The translations under genes and the position numbers were made by a program. The notes under the pieces were generated by a model. The model was not told the origin of the DNA and did not search any database. It saw only the letters and a list, made by a program, of their open reading frames with translations. A DNA stretch of 64,000 nt. It comes from DASUSH01 sp963785155. GTDB taxonomy: Bacteria; Actinomycetota; Thermoleophilia; Solirubrobacterales; 70-9. Positions 6,575 to 15,354 of the stretch are shown piece by piece. Where the stretch lies: NCBI GenBank assembly GCA_963785155.1, contig CAWAUB010000004.1, forward strand, positions 62,001-126,000, in the 5' to 3' direction. The first letter of the stretch is position 1; each line of letters begins with the position of its first letter.

Positions 6575-6890
6575 GTGAGGGACGGAGGCGTTGTGTCCGC
6601 GACGCGAGGCGCCGAGGTCGCGGGCACGTAGAGGAGTGAGTTCGGGCGTGGACCACTCCTTTGAGGACGAGATCACCCGAATGGGGTGCGCAAACTCGCC
6701 AAACGATGCCGTCTTGGCAGCCTGTGAAGGATTGGGTACCCCATAGGGGACCTAACCCTTCACACGTTCGTCAGCGGGCGGCGTTTGGCGAGTTGTGAGC
6801 ACTTCGGGACCCGCCCACCTTGATCCACTCCCCTTACTTGCCCCGCGACCTCGGCGCCTCGCGGCGTGGACGCCGCGCTTCCGTCCCTAA
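6575..6890. repeat. Long-hairpin intergenic repeat, copy 1
   Basis: Left arm 6575-6645 and right arm 6822-6890 are imperfect reverse complements over ~70 bases. The shared core (both strands) is CGAGGCGCCGAGGTCGCGGG, flanked by GAGGGACGG outside. The inside is also self-complementary: AACTCGCCAAACG near 6689 pairs with CGTTTGGCGAGTT near 6782, and TGTGAAGGATTGGG pairs with CCTAACCCTTCACA around the centre near 6737. The whole ~315 bases can therefore fold into one hairpin. It fills the gap between two convergent genes and its right arm contains the stop codon of the minus-strand gene. Copies with the same arms are at 37098-37352 and 57411-57674. I see no coding capacity. It may act as a bidirectional terminator or be a MITE/REP-like element. 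Confidence 0.8.
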
Positions 6891-7849
6891 CCCGCGCCGC
6901 CCAACACGATCCGTTCGCTCGTCCTATTCCCAAACCGATCCCTCGCCGCCCCCGCCGCAACGCTCACCGGCTTCCCGCCCGCATCGACGCTGAACACCGA
7001 GCCCTTCTCCTCGCGCACCTTCACCGTCTTGCCCCCGACCTCGAAGGCCACCTCTCCCCCGCGTGCGCTTGCCGGGCGGGCCAGCAGGTCGACGTTCTCG
7101 ATCGCTGCCGGGTAGTCGAGGCGGACTCCGACGCGGCCGCCGCCTAGGTCCACCTCGTGGGGAACGAGCTGGTCGTGGGCGATGAGCTTGAACGGGCGGG
7201 CCTCGAGCCGGTAGCGGCGGGCGCTGACCACGAGCCGGTAGGTGCCTAGCGGGGCGCCGAGTGGCGCCTCCCAGTAGGCGGTGTGGTTGCCCTGCGCATC
7301 GACCCGCCAGAGGATCGCGAGGCCGAGGTCGGAGTCGACCCGCTTCCACTCGCCGCCCTCGCGGCGCTCGACGATCACGAAGGGCTTCTCGAGCGGACGG
7401 TCGTGGCCGTCGGGCGCGCCCTTCCAGGCGATCTCCGCGTGACCCAGGCGCTGGACGCGCCGGGGCGGATCCCCAACCAAAGCTCCTTGCGCCACTCCCT
7501 CGGGATACGGCGGGCCGTCGGGTGCGACGCCGTTCTCCGGGTCGTACGGGTACGGCTCCGGCGCCGGGCTGCCGTCGCGAAGCGACGTCGCCAGCTCGAC
7601 CAGCCGGTCGGTGAGGAACGGGCCCTCGTACGGCCCGAAGAGCGTCGATCCGCCCTCGTAGTGCTGGCGCTCGTACTCCTCCGGGGTCGTGATGTAGGAG
7701 ATGAAGTCGTTGGTGAGCCCGGAGACCGTCACCCGGCGCACGCCCTCCGAGCGCAACACGTCGAGGACGGCGGCCTCGACCCGCTCGCCGATCTCCTTTG
7801 TCGGCTCGCCCGGCAGCGACGCGATCGCGCGGTCGCCGATCCTCGTCAC
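6887..7849 (-). CDS. Neutral/alkaline ceramidase-like hydrolase, C-terminal part (after frameshift)
   Basis: This frame continues the ceramidase-like protein at 7852-9126. It reads VGDSQGHKIVVPAGGFPAAV upstream of the nominal start and then VTRIGDRAIASLPGEPTKEI, as expected inside neutral ceramidases, through GLTNDFISYITTPEEY, a strongly conserved ceramidase block, to a C-terminal Ig-like domain. It therefore should not be read as an independent gene. The two frames meet near 7918-7925, and restoring one missing base gives a single 746-residue protein, a usual length for the family. Its stop codon lies within the right arm of the long-hairpin repeat. Confidence 0.7.
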   Translation of the reverse strand: MTRIGDRAIASLPGEPTKEIGERVEAAVLDVLRSEGVRRVTVSGLTNDFISYITTPEEYERQHYEGGSTLFGPYEGPFLTDRLVELATSLRDGSPAPEPYPYDPENGVAPDGPPYPEGVAQGALVGDPPRRVQRLGHAEIAWKGAPDGHDRPLEKPFVIVERREGGEWKRVDSDLGLAILWRVDAQGNHTAYWEAPLGAPLGTYRLVVSARRYRLEARPFKLIAHDQLVPHEVDLGGGRVGVRLDYPAAIENVDLLARPASARGGEVAFEVGGKTVKVREEKGSVFSVDAGGKPVSVAAGAARDRFGNRTSERIVLGGAG

Positions 7850-7851
7850 CG

Positions 7852-9126
7852 TCAGCGGGACGGCGGCGGGGAAGCCCCCGGCGGGAACGACGATCTTGTG
7901 GCCCTGCGAGTCTCCGACTCAGTCGGCGAGCGCCGGTCCTCGAAGACCTCGCCGGTGACGTCGAAGAGCGGCCCGCGCTCCTCCTCGGAGCCGGTGAAGA
8001 ACGGAGCGCCGGCACGGCCCTCGACGGCGACAGTGCCCTCGCCGGCCGCCGCGCCGCAGAAGCAGGCGCGCGTCCACCGGGAGTCGATCTCCGGGCTGCC
8101 GCTCAGGTTGCGCCCCGCTTCCTTCCAGGTCGCGAACATCTCCTTCGCCTCGGCCTTGCCGACCTCGTTAGCCCCGGCCGGGCCGGTGAAGTCGAGCCCG
8201 GCCGACATGTCGCCCTCGTTGGAGTTGCCGTAGACGTTGAGGACGAGCTGCCCTCCCGGCACGTCGCCGGCCCGCCGCACCTTCTTCTCGAAGACCCGGT
8301 GAGCGGTCGAATGATGGTCGCCGTTGTAGGCCTCGAACGGCGCCTTCACGACGGTGCCGTGGTTGGCGAAGCTCGAGAAGCCACCGATTGGGACGCGCTT
8401 GCCGCCGATCAGCTTGTCCACCCGCAGCACGTCGACGACCGGGTCGATGGTGTGGAGCGCGCCCTCGGGGTCCTGCTCCGGGCTGCCGGTGCCGCGGTCC
8501 TCGATGATGTCGTGGTTGGCGAGGTGGGCTTCGATCGAGCGGTTGCGGGTGATCCCGGTGAGCGAGCCCTGGCCCCAGCCGGCAACCGCGGGATCGAGGT
8601 CGCGCTCGGCGCGGCGGATCGATTTCGCGATCTGGGTGGCGAGGAACGTGTAGAGCTGGCGGTCGGCCGGCTTGGGATCGAGCAGCTCTACGAACGAGAT
8701 CGGGTTGGTGATCGTCTCGGTGCTCGGAGCGGCAGTGTTGTAGGTCGGGAAGTTGGCGAAGCCGCCGGGGCCCGAGTGGGTGTGGGTCGGCAGGATCAGC
8801 ACGTTCCCCGGCTCGAAACCGTCGCCGGCGAGCGCGGCGATCTGCTGCTGCATCCCGGCCGGGATCATGAACAGGTCGATCGAGACCAGCGCGACCTTCT
8901 CGCCGTCCCGCTCGAGCACCATCGCCTTCGAGAACAGGCGGGTGTGCTGGCCGAGGGCGAGGCGGTCGGCGCGGGTGAAGCCACCGAGGTAGTAGCCGGT
9001 CTGGAGCGGCGTGATGTCGGCCTGGCCGACGCCGGCGCGAAGGTCGACGTCCGAGGCATCGGCGGAAGCAGGGGCGACCGCGACCAGGGCGGCCACGACG
9101 GCGAGGAGCGACAGGGAACGGCGCAT
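7852..9126 (-). CDS. Secreted neutral/alkaline ceramidase-like hydrolase, N-terminal part
   Basis: The N-terminal ~400 residues of a neutral/alkaline (non-lysosomal) ceramidase-family protein, which hydrolyse the N-acyl bond of ceramides or related amides with a zinc site outside the cell. It has a signal peptide (SLLAVVAALVAVAPASADA), GVGQADITPLQTGYYLGGF at the mature start, LPTHTHSGPGG (conserved metal-binding histidines) and NHGTVV/DHHSTAHRVFE (more of the zinc region). After ~residue 400 the frame runs into out-of-frame sequence (ETRRATRSSF), while the expected continuation is in the next frame (6887-7849), which points to a one-base deletion. The ATG at 9126 gives a clean signal peptide. 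A bacterium without ceramides would use it on host or environmental lipids, which is inference. Confidence 0.75.
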   Translation of the reverse strand: MRRSLSLLAVVAALVAVAPASADASDVDLRAGVGQADITPLQTGYYLGGFTRADRLALGQHTRLFSKAMVLERDGEKVALVSIDLFMIPAGMQQQIAALAGDGFEPGNVLILPTHTHSGPGGFANFPTYNTAAPSTETITNPISFVELLDPKPADRQLYTFLATQIAKSIRRAERDLDPAVAGWGQGSLTGITRNRSIEAHLANHDIIEDRGTGSPEQDPEGALHTIDPVVDVLRVDKLIGGKRVPIGGFSSFANHGTVVKAPFEAYNGDHHSTAHRVFEKKVRRAGDVPGGQLVLNVYGNSNEGDMSAGLDFTGPAGANEVGKAEAKEMFATWKEAGRNLSGSPEIDSRWTRACFCGAAAGEGTVAVEGRAGAPFFTGSEEERGPLFDVTGEVFEDRRSPTESETRRATRSSFPPGASPPPSR

Positions 9127-9169
9127 CCGACGAGGGTAAAGAAGGTGCGCCTGGCGAGCGCCGGGCGAT

Positions 9170-9580
9170 CTAGCTGATGTTCGGCGCGATCGAGGGCCCG
9201 GGACCCTCGATGAAGAGAATCCAGACCGAGAGCGCGATCAACGCGAGCGCCGTGCCCAGAACGAGCGCCGGCTCGAACAGGCCGTACCTGGGCCGAGCGC
9301 CGGCGCCGCGGCGCACGGCGAGCCACAGGGCGTCCAGCCGCCGCGCGAGCCAGGCCACGAGGACTATCGAGGCGACCGAACCGGCGAAGGCGACGGCAAG
9401 GCCGGCGCCGAGCGACTGCGTCGCCCCCTCGACCTGCGAGCCAAGCCAGAGCCAGGCGATCTCGAGCGGCCCGAAGAGCGAGACGCAGAGCACCGCGACC
9501 ACCGGCGGCAGGATCGCGGTCGAGGCGACCCGAGCCGGGGCGGGCAGGGCGAGCTCTGGTGGATTCGTTGCGCGATTCAT
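9170..9580 (-). CDS. Four-helix membrane protein, divergent from TetR
   Basis: A 136-residue hydrophobic protein with four predicted helices (about 22-44, 52-72, 77-92 and 108-126), no recognisable family. I use the ATG at 9580, which has GAGGAG seven bases upstream; the longer frame overlaps the TetR gene on the other strand. It is transcribed away from the TetR-type regulator with a 42-base gap holding a palindrome, so it is the likely target of that regulator. A membrane protein controlled by TetR is often a transporter or envelope stress protein, but four helices without motifs do not allow a call. Confidence 0.6.
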   Translation of the reverse strand: MNRATNPPELALPAPARVASTAILPPVVAVLCVSLFGPLEIAWLWLGSQVEGATQSLGAGLAVAFAGSVASIVLVAWLARRLDALWLAVRRGAGARPRYGLFEPALVLGTALALIALSVWILFIEGPGPSIAPNIS

Positions 9581-9598
9581 TGCTACTCCTCGGTAGGA

Positions 9599-9614
9599 AA
9601 GTGTACCGTACGCT
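9599..9614. promoter_or_regulatory. Palindromic bidirectional promoter/operator between tetR and membrane protein
   Basis: AGTGTACCGTACGCT is a near-perfect palindrome. Its right arm contains TACGCT (9609-9614), a -10 box eight bases before the TetR ATG at 9623. Its left arm read on the minus strand gives TACACT, a -10 box for the divergent gene. A dimeric TetR protein bound here would cover both -10 boxes, so autoregulation together with control of the membrane protein is likely. Confidence 0.5.
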
Positions 9615-9622
9615 CGATTCCG

Positions 9623-10264
9623 ATGTCCCCACCCAAGGCTAGAGAAGCGGAAGCGCGCCCCCGCGCCGAGCACCTCGGCCCGGAGCGGCGGCGCCCGCTG
9701 GTCCTCGACGCGGCGCTCGAGCTCTTCGTCCGTCAGGGCTACCCCGGGACCTCCATGGACGCGATCGCCGCCGCCGCCGGCGTCTCGAAGCCGGTCGTCT
9801 ACGCGTGCTACGAGTCGAAGGACGAGCTCTTCCGAGCTCTGCTGGAGCGGGAGGAGAAGCGCCTGCTCGACGGCATCGCGGCGGCGTTGCCGCGCGAGCT
9901 GACGCCCGAGGAGCCCGAGTCCCTGCTCGAGAACGGCCTCCGAGCCCTCTTCGAGGCGGCCGCCGACTCCCCCGACTCGTGGCGGGTGGTCTTCGACTCC
10001 GAGCGCGTGGCCGAGCCGGCCGTCGCACGGCGGGTGCGCCGCGCGCGAAACGAGCTGACCGACCAGCTCACCGGGTTCATGGCGCCCGTGCTGGAGGCCG
10101 GCGGCGTCGAGGGCAGCAAGCGCCTCGCCCCCGTCTTCGCCGAGCTCCTGACCGCGGTCGCCGAGGCGGGCGTGCGGGTGCTGCTGCGCTCCGACGAGTG
10201 GGAGCCCGCCGAGCTCGCAACCGTGCTCGCCCGGGCAACCGTCCGCGGGCCGTTCGCCAGCTGA
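9623..10264 (+). CDS. TetR-family transcriptional regulator
   Basis: A 213-residue protein. Residues ~26-72 form the TetR helix-turn-helix: LDAALELFVRQGYPGTSMDA, then AAAAGVSKPVVYACYESKDE, the typical recognition-helix and tetramerisation transition. The rest is the helical ligand-binding/dimer domain, without features that reveal the ligand. The ATG at 9623 is eight bases after a TACGCT -10 box, so the transcript is probably leaderless. The gene is divergent from the four-helix membrane protein with a palindrome between them. It probably represses both; the ligand is unknown. Confidence 0.85.
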   Translation: MSPPKAREAEARPRAEHLGPERRRPLVLDAALELFVRQGYPGTSMDAIAAAAGVSKPVVYACYESKDELFRALLEREEKRLLDGIAAALPRELTPEEPESLLENGLRALFEAAADSPDSWRVVFDSERVAEPAVARRVRRARNELTDQLTGFMAPVLEAGGVEGSKRLAPVFAELLTAVAEAGVRVLLRSDEWEPAELATVLARATVRGPFAS

Positions 10265-10330
10265 ACCGGCGCCAATCGTTCACATCTTGTTTAGCCTCCT
10301 CGCCGCAGGCGACTTCTTGGGGGATTTCGA

Positions 10331-12391
10331 ATGAGACAGCTGGTGGCAGGAAGCGCGATCGCGATCGCGCTGCTCGCGTGCGCGGCGCCCGCTTCGGCGA
10401 CCCCGGTCGCCACGAGCGACCCCGAATATCAGGCGCTCGGCCGCGTCTTCCCGGACCCACTGGCCGGCTGCCAGAACGTCCCGCCGAACCCCGCCAACCC
10501 CTGCTCGCCGAACGCCCAGGGCAACGTCCCGGCGGCGCAGTTCATCCAGATCGGCGAGTTTCTCCAGGCGATTCAGTACATGAACCAGCGTCAGGAATGG
10601 CAGCGGTTCATGGAGGTGCTTGTGCTCGACGGCCAGTTGGGCGCTGGGGGCGCGCCCGACGCGGACCTCGGAATCGGCTCGCCCGGCGCCTCGGTGGTCC
10701 CCGGCAACAACCAGCCGCTCGAGTTCGACCCGAAGCCGCAGTACCAGTCGGCCGGGCTGCCGACGACGACGCTCGATCGGAACAAGTCCGACCTGATCAC
10801 GCTCCGCGTCACCGACGAGTCGGTGCCGGACGCCGGCAAGGAGCGCTACGCCCTATCGCTCTCGATCCACGGGATCGAGCGCGCGGGCATCGAAGGCGGC
10901 ACCCGTGCGGCCGAGGACCTGATCACCGCGTACACGGTCGGCCGCCAGGACCAGCCTGTCGTGTCCGAGAACGTGCGCGCCGGGGCGCCGAGCTTCGCTC
11001 GGGTCCTGCGCGAATCGATCATCTACTTCACCTACCCGAACCCGGATGGGTGGCGCCGCGGCTCGGTCACCGAGGGTGGCCTCTTCTTCCAGCGCTACAA
11101 CGGCAACGGCGTCGACCTAAACCGCGACTGGCCCGACATCGGCTTCAGCTTCCGGCCGTACAGCGGCCTCTCCGAGCCCGAGAGCCGGGCGCTCTCGTCC
11201 AGCCTGCTCGACATCCAGAGCTCCACCGGCACCCAGTTCGCCGCCGGGGACGACTTGCACGGCCAGCCGCTCGCCGACGCCCTCTCCTTCACCCTGCTCC
11301 CCCACGGCAGTCACGACTTCGCGAAGAACGAGCGCATCCGTGACAGCGCGATCGCGATCCACCGGGCCTCGGAGGAGGCGCTCACCTGGTCGCCGATCGT
11401 GCAGCCGAACGACGCCCCTCCGGGCGGAGGCGCTCCCTGCGTACCGACCGACGCCGTGGGCACCGCCTGCGCCCAGATCTACGGCCAGACCTGGGGCACG
11501 GTCTACGACACGATCAACTACACGACGACCGGCGCGCTCGGCGACTGGTTCGACTCTTCGGTCGGGCTCGGCGCGGACGGCATCGATAACGAGATGTCGT
11601 TCTCGCACCTCGACAAGAACATCAACTTCGACCCGCACACCGAGCAGCTCCACGTCGACGGCAACAAGGCGCTGATCTACGCGCATCTGGCGACGATCCT
11701 CGATCCGGTCTCCAGCGAATTCGATGTGGCAGGGCGCAAGGGCTTCGTCCCGGGCACCCGGATCGCCCGGGAGGAGAAGGTCTTTCAGGAGGGGCCGCCG
11801 GCGGGCACAACGCCGCAGGCGGACATCGCCCAGGGACCGTCTCCGCCGGGCCCCGACGGCACAACCGCGTTCCCGTTCGAGGTGCTGAGCGGTCCTCAGC
11901 CAGGCGGCGCGAACATCTTCAACGGCGGCATGAGGGTCGACATCACGGAGACCAACGCCGGCGGGATCGGCGGCGGCAACCTGGTCCAGGGGCTGAAGAT
12001 CCAGTGCCAGGGCTGCGACGAGCACCCCGGGGTCACCGAGACCGACGAGTGGGTGACGGTGACCGAGGACTTCAACCAGTCGCCCGTCTACCTCCAGGCC
12101 GGGCTGACCGCGGCCGTCAACAGGCCCCAGGCGACGAAGGCGGACGGATCGCCGGTCCTGTGGCGCGCCCTGGTCGACGGGCCGACCGCGCTCGCGACGA
12201 TGAACGTGGAGTTCACCTCCGGGCCCGCGTCAAGCGACGGCGCCACGGGCGGCGACGATCCGCCCAGGGCCGCCGCTTACAACGTCGCCAACACCGACTT
12301 CTTCAACGACCTCGACCCGTTCATCCCGGGCGAGCGGCGCGACTTCGGTGAGGTCGACCCGCGTGACGTGATCGAGGGCCGCGCGCTCGCT
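10331..12391 (+). CDS. Secreted M14-family zinc carboxypeptidase, catalytic part (frameshifted gene)
   Basis: The first ~685 residues of a large exported metallopeptidase. A signal peptide (AIAIALLACAAPASA) precedes the M14 fold. SIHGIERAG carries the HxxE zinc motif, YPNPDGWRRG and GVDLNRDWP match the substrate-binding Asn/Arg block, DDLHGQPLAD supplies the third zinc His, and GADGIDNEMSF carries a candidate catalytic glutamate. The family removes C-terminal residues from peptides. From about 12383 the frame breaks. CGCTCGCTCGGC looks like a four-base duplication, and the true continuation (LGNLDSLVLADDALPGYTG) is in the next frame. The ATG at 10331 gives the signal peptide. The promoter lies in the 66-base gap after tetR. 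Confidence 0.8.
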
Positions 12392-13481
12392 CGGCAACCT
12401 CGACTCGCTGGTCCTGGCCGACGACGCGCTGCCCGGCTACACGGGCCGCTACGGCGGGAGCGGCTCCGGTACGCCCGGCGGCGGGCCGACGGCCGATTCC
12501 GAATTCAGCGGCACGGCGAGCGTGCCGGGAGCAGGCTCCGACGCGCCCGGGACCTTCCAGGACTTCCCGTTCACGATCAAGCGCAACGAGGGCAACGCCA
12601 AGGTGACTATCCGGATCGAATGGATGCTCGCCGAGAACGACTTCGACATGTACCTGAGGAAGGACGGCGAGGACGTCGCCTCATCGGTCCAGGCCCAGGG
12701 CTCGTCCAACTTCGAGGAGATGGTCCTCGAGAACCCGGCCCCCGGCGACTACGTCGTACATGTCCAGAATTGGGCGTCCGCCGATCCGCGGTACAGCGGC
12801 ACGATCAAGTTCGAGCCCGCAAAGGGCAACGACCAGGCGACCAACACCGGCGCCTTCACCGTCGCCGAGAAGGACGCCTGGATAGCCGCGCTGCTCGACT
12901 TCGCGAAGGGCGGCGGCAACCTCGTGCTCACCGACGGGGCGCTCGACGCGCTTCCCGACCTCGCCGGGATCGAGTCGGACGCGGTCGACCGCTCGACGGT
13001 CTACGCCGGTCAGACCGCGTTCGAGACAGCCGCAGAGGAGGACACGCTCGACACCGAGGAGAACCCCGAGCCGCTGACCAAGGACATCGCCCAGGAAGGC
13101 GCTCGCTTCGGCTCCGGCCATCGCCGCCAGACGTTCGAACCGACACCCCTCGGGTACGCGATCCAGGACGAGGGCGGATCGAACCAGTCGAACGCACTCC
13201 AGTTCGACGTCAGGCGCTCCGCATGGGAGAAGGTCGGCGGGCGGATCGCCGGAGTCTCGGTCTCCGCAAGCCCCACTGCTGCTGCGCCGAAGCACAACCG
13301 GGTGGTCCTGGGCGAGCTCAAGATGGGGAGCGGCCAGATCAGGATCGCCGGCTCGCTCCTGCCGCAGCCGACCCAGCAGTTCGACCACACGCTCGGGCTC
13401 GAGCCCTACGCAACCACGTACACCGGCTACATCCTGGTTCGCAACTTGCTCGACGCGAAGGACCGCGGCGGCGGCGGATGA
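12390..13481 (+). CDS. M14 carboxypeptidase, middle/C-terminal part (second frame)
   Basis: Continuation of the peptidase at 10331 in a new frame. It holds a pre-peptidase-type beta domain (FSGTASVPGAGSDAPGTFQD ... DFDMYLRKDGEDVASS ... PGDYVVHVQNW), like the bacterial PPC domain that binds or is cleaved from secreted proteases, and then a domain with FTVAEKDAWIAALLDFAKGG. It ends in a GGC-repeat glycine run at 13466-13477 with an early TGA. The next frame continues with DGGGGGAADGKRNCENV and the calcium-repeat domain, so a one-base indel in the GC-rich run is the likely cause. The whole gene would encode about 1,190 residues. Confidence 0.65.
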   Translation, partial: LGNLDSLVLADDALPGYTGRYGGSGSGTPGGGPTADSEFSGTASVPGAGSDAPGTFQDFPFTIKRNEGNAKVTIRIEWMLAENDFDMYLRKDGEDVASSVQAQGSSNFEEMVLENPAPGDYVVHVQNWASADPRYSGTIKFEPAKGNDQATNTGAFTVAEKDAWIAALLDFAKGGGNLVLTDGALDALPDLAGIESDAVDRSTVYAGQTAFETAAEEDTLDTEENPEPLTKDIAQEGARFGSGHRRQTFEPTPLGYAIQDEGGSNQSNALQFDVRRSAWEKVGGRIAGVSVSASPTAAAPKHNRVVLGELKMGSGQIRIAGSLLPQPTQQFDHTLGLEPYATTYTGYILVRNLLDAKDRGGGG

Positions 13482-13917
13482 CGGCGGTGGCGGTGGCGCC
13501 GCTGACGGCAAGCGCAACTGCGAGAACGTGATCCTCGGCGACGGCGGCCGCGACAAGCTCCGCGGCACGCCGGCCGACGACCGGATCAAGGGCAAGCGCG
13601 GCCGCGACAGGATCAAGGGCGGCGGAGCCGACGACTGCCTGAACGGCGGTGGCGACGCTGACCGGGTCGCCGGCAACGGCGGCGCCGACCTCGTCAAGGG
13701 TGGCGAGGGCCCCGACAAGCTCCGCGGCGACGCGGGCGCGGACGTGATCAAGGGCGGCGACAAGCGCGACAGCGTCAAGGGCGGCAAGGGCCCCGACCGG
13801 ATCTCCACGAGCGGCGACCGCGCCGACCGGGTCGACTGCGGCCCGGGCAAGGACCGGGCAAAGGTCGACCGCAAGGACCGCGTCCGCCGCTGCGAGAAGG
13901 TGAAGCGCGTCAGGTAG
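13480..13917 (+). CDS. RTX-like calcium-binding repeat tail of the M14 carboxypeptidase (third frame)
   Basis: About 140 residues made of nine-residue-type repeats with the pattern GGxGxDxIKG (GTPADDRIKG, RGRDRIKGGG, GDADRVAGNG, GADLVKGGEG, GADVIKGGDK). This is the hemolysin-type/RTX beta-roll, which folds on binding Ca2+ outside the cell. It ends in a Cys-containing, lysine/arginine-rich tail. A nominal GTG at 13528 exists, but there is no promoter, ribosome site or signal peptide, and the frame is open back to the glycine run of the preceding part. It is therefore best read as the C-terminus of the same secreted peptidase. A similar repeat protein is at 43158-44612. Confidence 0.7.
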   Translation, partial: DGGGGGAADGKRNCENVILGDGGRDKLRGTPADDRIKGKRGRDRIKGGGADDCLNGGGDADRVAGNGGADLVKGGEGPDKLRGDAGADVIKGGDKRDSVKGGKGPDRISTSGDRADRVDCGPGKDRAKVDRKDRVRRCEKVKRVR

Positions 13918-13925
13918 AGCGGCGC

Positions 13926-14362
13926 CTAGGCGCCTGGGCCCGGCCTGATCATCATCCGGCCGTCGATCGGAGGCCGGAACCCGAAGCGCTCGTAGAGGCC
14001 GTGCGCGTCGGCCGTGCCCAGCATCGAGCGCCGCACGCCGCGACGTCAGGGTGGGCCAGCACCGTCTCGACTAGCCAGACGCCGAGGCCGCGGCCGCGAT
14101 GCGGCTCGAGCACGAAGACGTCGGCGATCCAGGCGAACGTGGCGCTGTCGGTGACGGCGCGCGCGAACCCCGCCTGCTCGCCGCCGGGCGCGTAGAGGCC
14201 GAACGGGATCGAGCCCTCGATCGACCGCACGACCACGTCGCGCTCGACGCCCTCCGACCAGTAGGCGGTGCGCAGGAAGCCCCAGATCGCCTCGACGTCG
14301 AGCCGGTCGGCGTCGGTCGAGATCTCGTAACCGTCGCGCGTCGCGGCGTCAGGGCCGTTCAA
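13926..14362 (-). CDS. GNAT-family N-acetyltransferase (frameshifted near C-terminus)
   Basis: A small GNAT acetyltransferase of about 145 residues, a common length. ADVFVLEPHRGRGLGVWLVE is the strand-4/acetyl-CoA pyrophosphate loop (RGRGLG), and SMLGTADAHGLYERFGFRPP is the usual C-terminal helix and strand. The two halves are in different frames. The first frame derails after AACGAR near 14028 into out-of-frame sequence, and the second frame carries the correct end through TAG at 13926-13928. One base is probably missing. The start is TTG at 14362 overlapping the ispH stop (TTGA), so translation is coupled to ispH. The substrate is unknown. The region around the stop is a GGCGCCTAGGCGCC palindrome. 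Confidence 0.65.
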
Positions 14363-15327
14363 GCGCGGGCGAGCTCACGGCTCTTCAGGTCCTCGCGGAT
14401 GACCTTCGGCAGCATGAAACGGACGTCCTCGTCGACGGTGCGCAGCTCGGAGATGTCGTCGGCGCCGCGGTCGCGGAAGAACTCCACGAGTCCCTCGACG
14501 AGCTCCTCGGGAGCGCTCGCGCCGGAGGTGATCCCGACGGTCTCGACGCCCTCGAGCCACTCCTCCTGAACCTGGGTGGCGAAGTCGATCAGGTAGGAGG
14601 CCGCGCCGTGCTCGCGGGCCACCTCCACGAGGCGGTTGGAGTTCGACGAGTTGCGCGAGCCGATCACGAGGACGAGGTCGCACTCGCGCGCGAGCTCCTT
14701 GACCGCGAGCTGGCGGTTGGTCGTCGCGTAACAGATGTCGTCTGACTTCGGCGACGTGATCTCCGGGAACTTCTCCCGGAGGCGGGCGATGATCTGCGCC
14801 GTCTCGTCGACGGAGAGCGTCGTCTGGGTGATGAAGGCGATCCGGGAGGGGTCGTCGACCTGGAGGTCGTCCACGTCCTCCGCGGTCTGGACGAGCACGA
14901 TCGAGTCGGGCGCCTCGCCGGTCGTCCCCTCGACCTCCTCGTGCCCCTCGTGGCCGATCAGGACGATCGTGTAGCCGTCCTCGGCGAACTTGCGCGCCTC
15001 GACGTGGACCTTCGTCACCAGCGGGCAGGTGGCGTCGATCGTCCGCAGGCTCCGCTTGGCGGCGTTCTCGTGCACGGCCGGAGCCACCCCGTGTGCGGAG
15101 AAGACGACGAGCGCGCCCTCCGGCACCTCGGTCTCCTCCTCGACGAAGATCGCGCCGCGCTTCGTGAGGACGTCGACCACATGCTTGTTGTGGACGATCT
15201 CCTTGCGCACGTAGACCGGAGGCCCGTACAGGTCGAGCGCGTGCTCGACCGTCTGCACGGCTCGGTCGACGCCTGCGCAATAGCCGCGCGGGGCGGCGAG
15301 CAGGACCTTTGAAGGGACGGTTGCCAT
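14359..15327 (-). CDS. ispH: 4-hydroxy-3-methylbut-2-enyl diphosphate reductase
   Basis: 322 residues, full length for IspH/LytB. It makes the last step of the MEP pathway, reducing HMBPP to IPP and DMAPP with a [4Fe-4S] cluster. The three cluster cysteines are seen at PRGYCAGVDRAV (Cys17), DATCPLVTKVH and DDICYATTNRQ. Also present are VRKEIVHNKHVV, VFSAHGVAP (active-site His), HEGHEEVEGTTGEAP (catalytic Glu) and SRNSSNSNRLVEVA. The ATG at 15327 is eight bases after TACCCT on the minus strand, so the message is probably leaderless. The GNAT gene overlaps its stop codon. Confidence 0.96.
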   Translation of the reverse strand: MATVPSKVLLAAPRGYCAGVDRAVQTVEHALDLYGPPVYVRKEIVHNKHVVDVLTKRGAIFVEEETEVPEGALVVFSAHGVAPAVHENAAKRSLRTIDATCPLVTKVHVEARKFAEDGYTIVLIGHEGHEEVEGTTGEAPDSIVLVQTAEDVDDLQVDDPSRIAFITQTTLSVDETAQIIARLREKFPEITSPKSDDICYATTNRQLAVKELARECDLVLVIGSRNSSNSNRLVEVAREHGAASYLIDFATQVQEEWLEGVETVGITSGASAPEELVEGLVEFFRDRGADDISELRTVDEDVRFMLPKVIREDLKSRELARA

Positions 15328-15354
15328 CGCCGAACAGGGTAGCCCGGAGCGGGC

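Noticed and set aside
9170..9673. Longer form of the four-helix membrane protein from 9673
   Set aside because: The extension overlaps the tetR gene and the promoter palindrome; ATG 9580 has a proper ribosome site.
13921..13934. GGCGCCTAGGCGCC palindrome as a regulatory site
   Set aside because: It lies at the 3' ends of two convergent genes and contains a stop codon; a small terminator stem is possible, but 14 bases of GC palindrome are expected by chance in such DNA.
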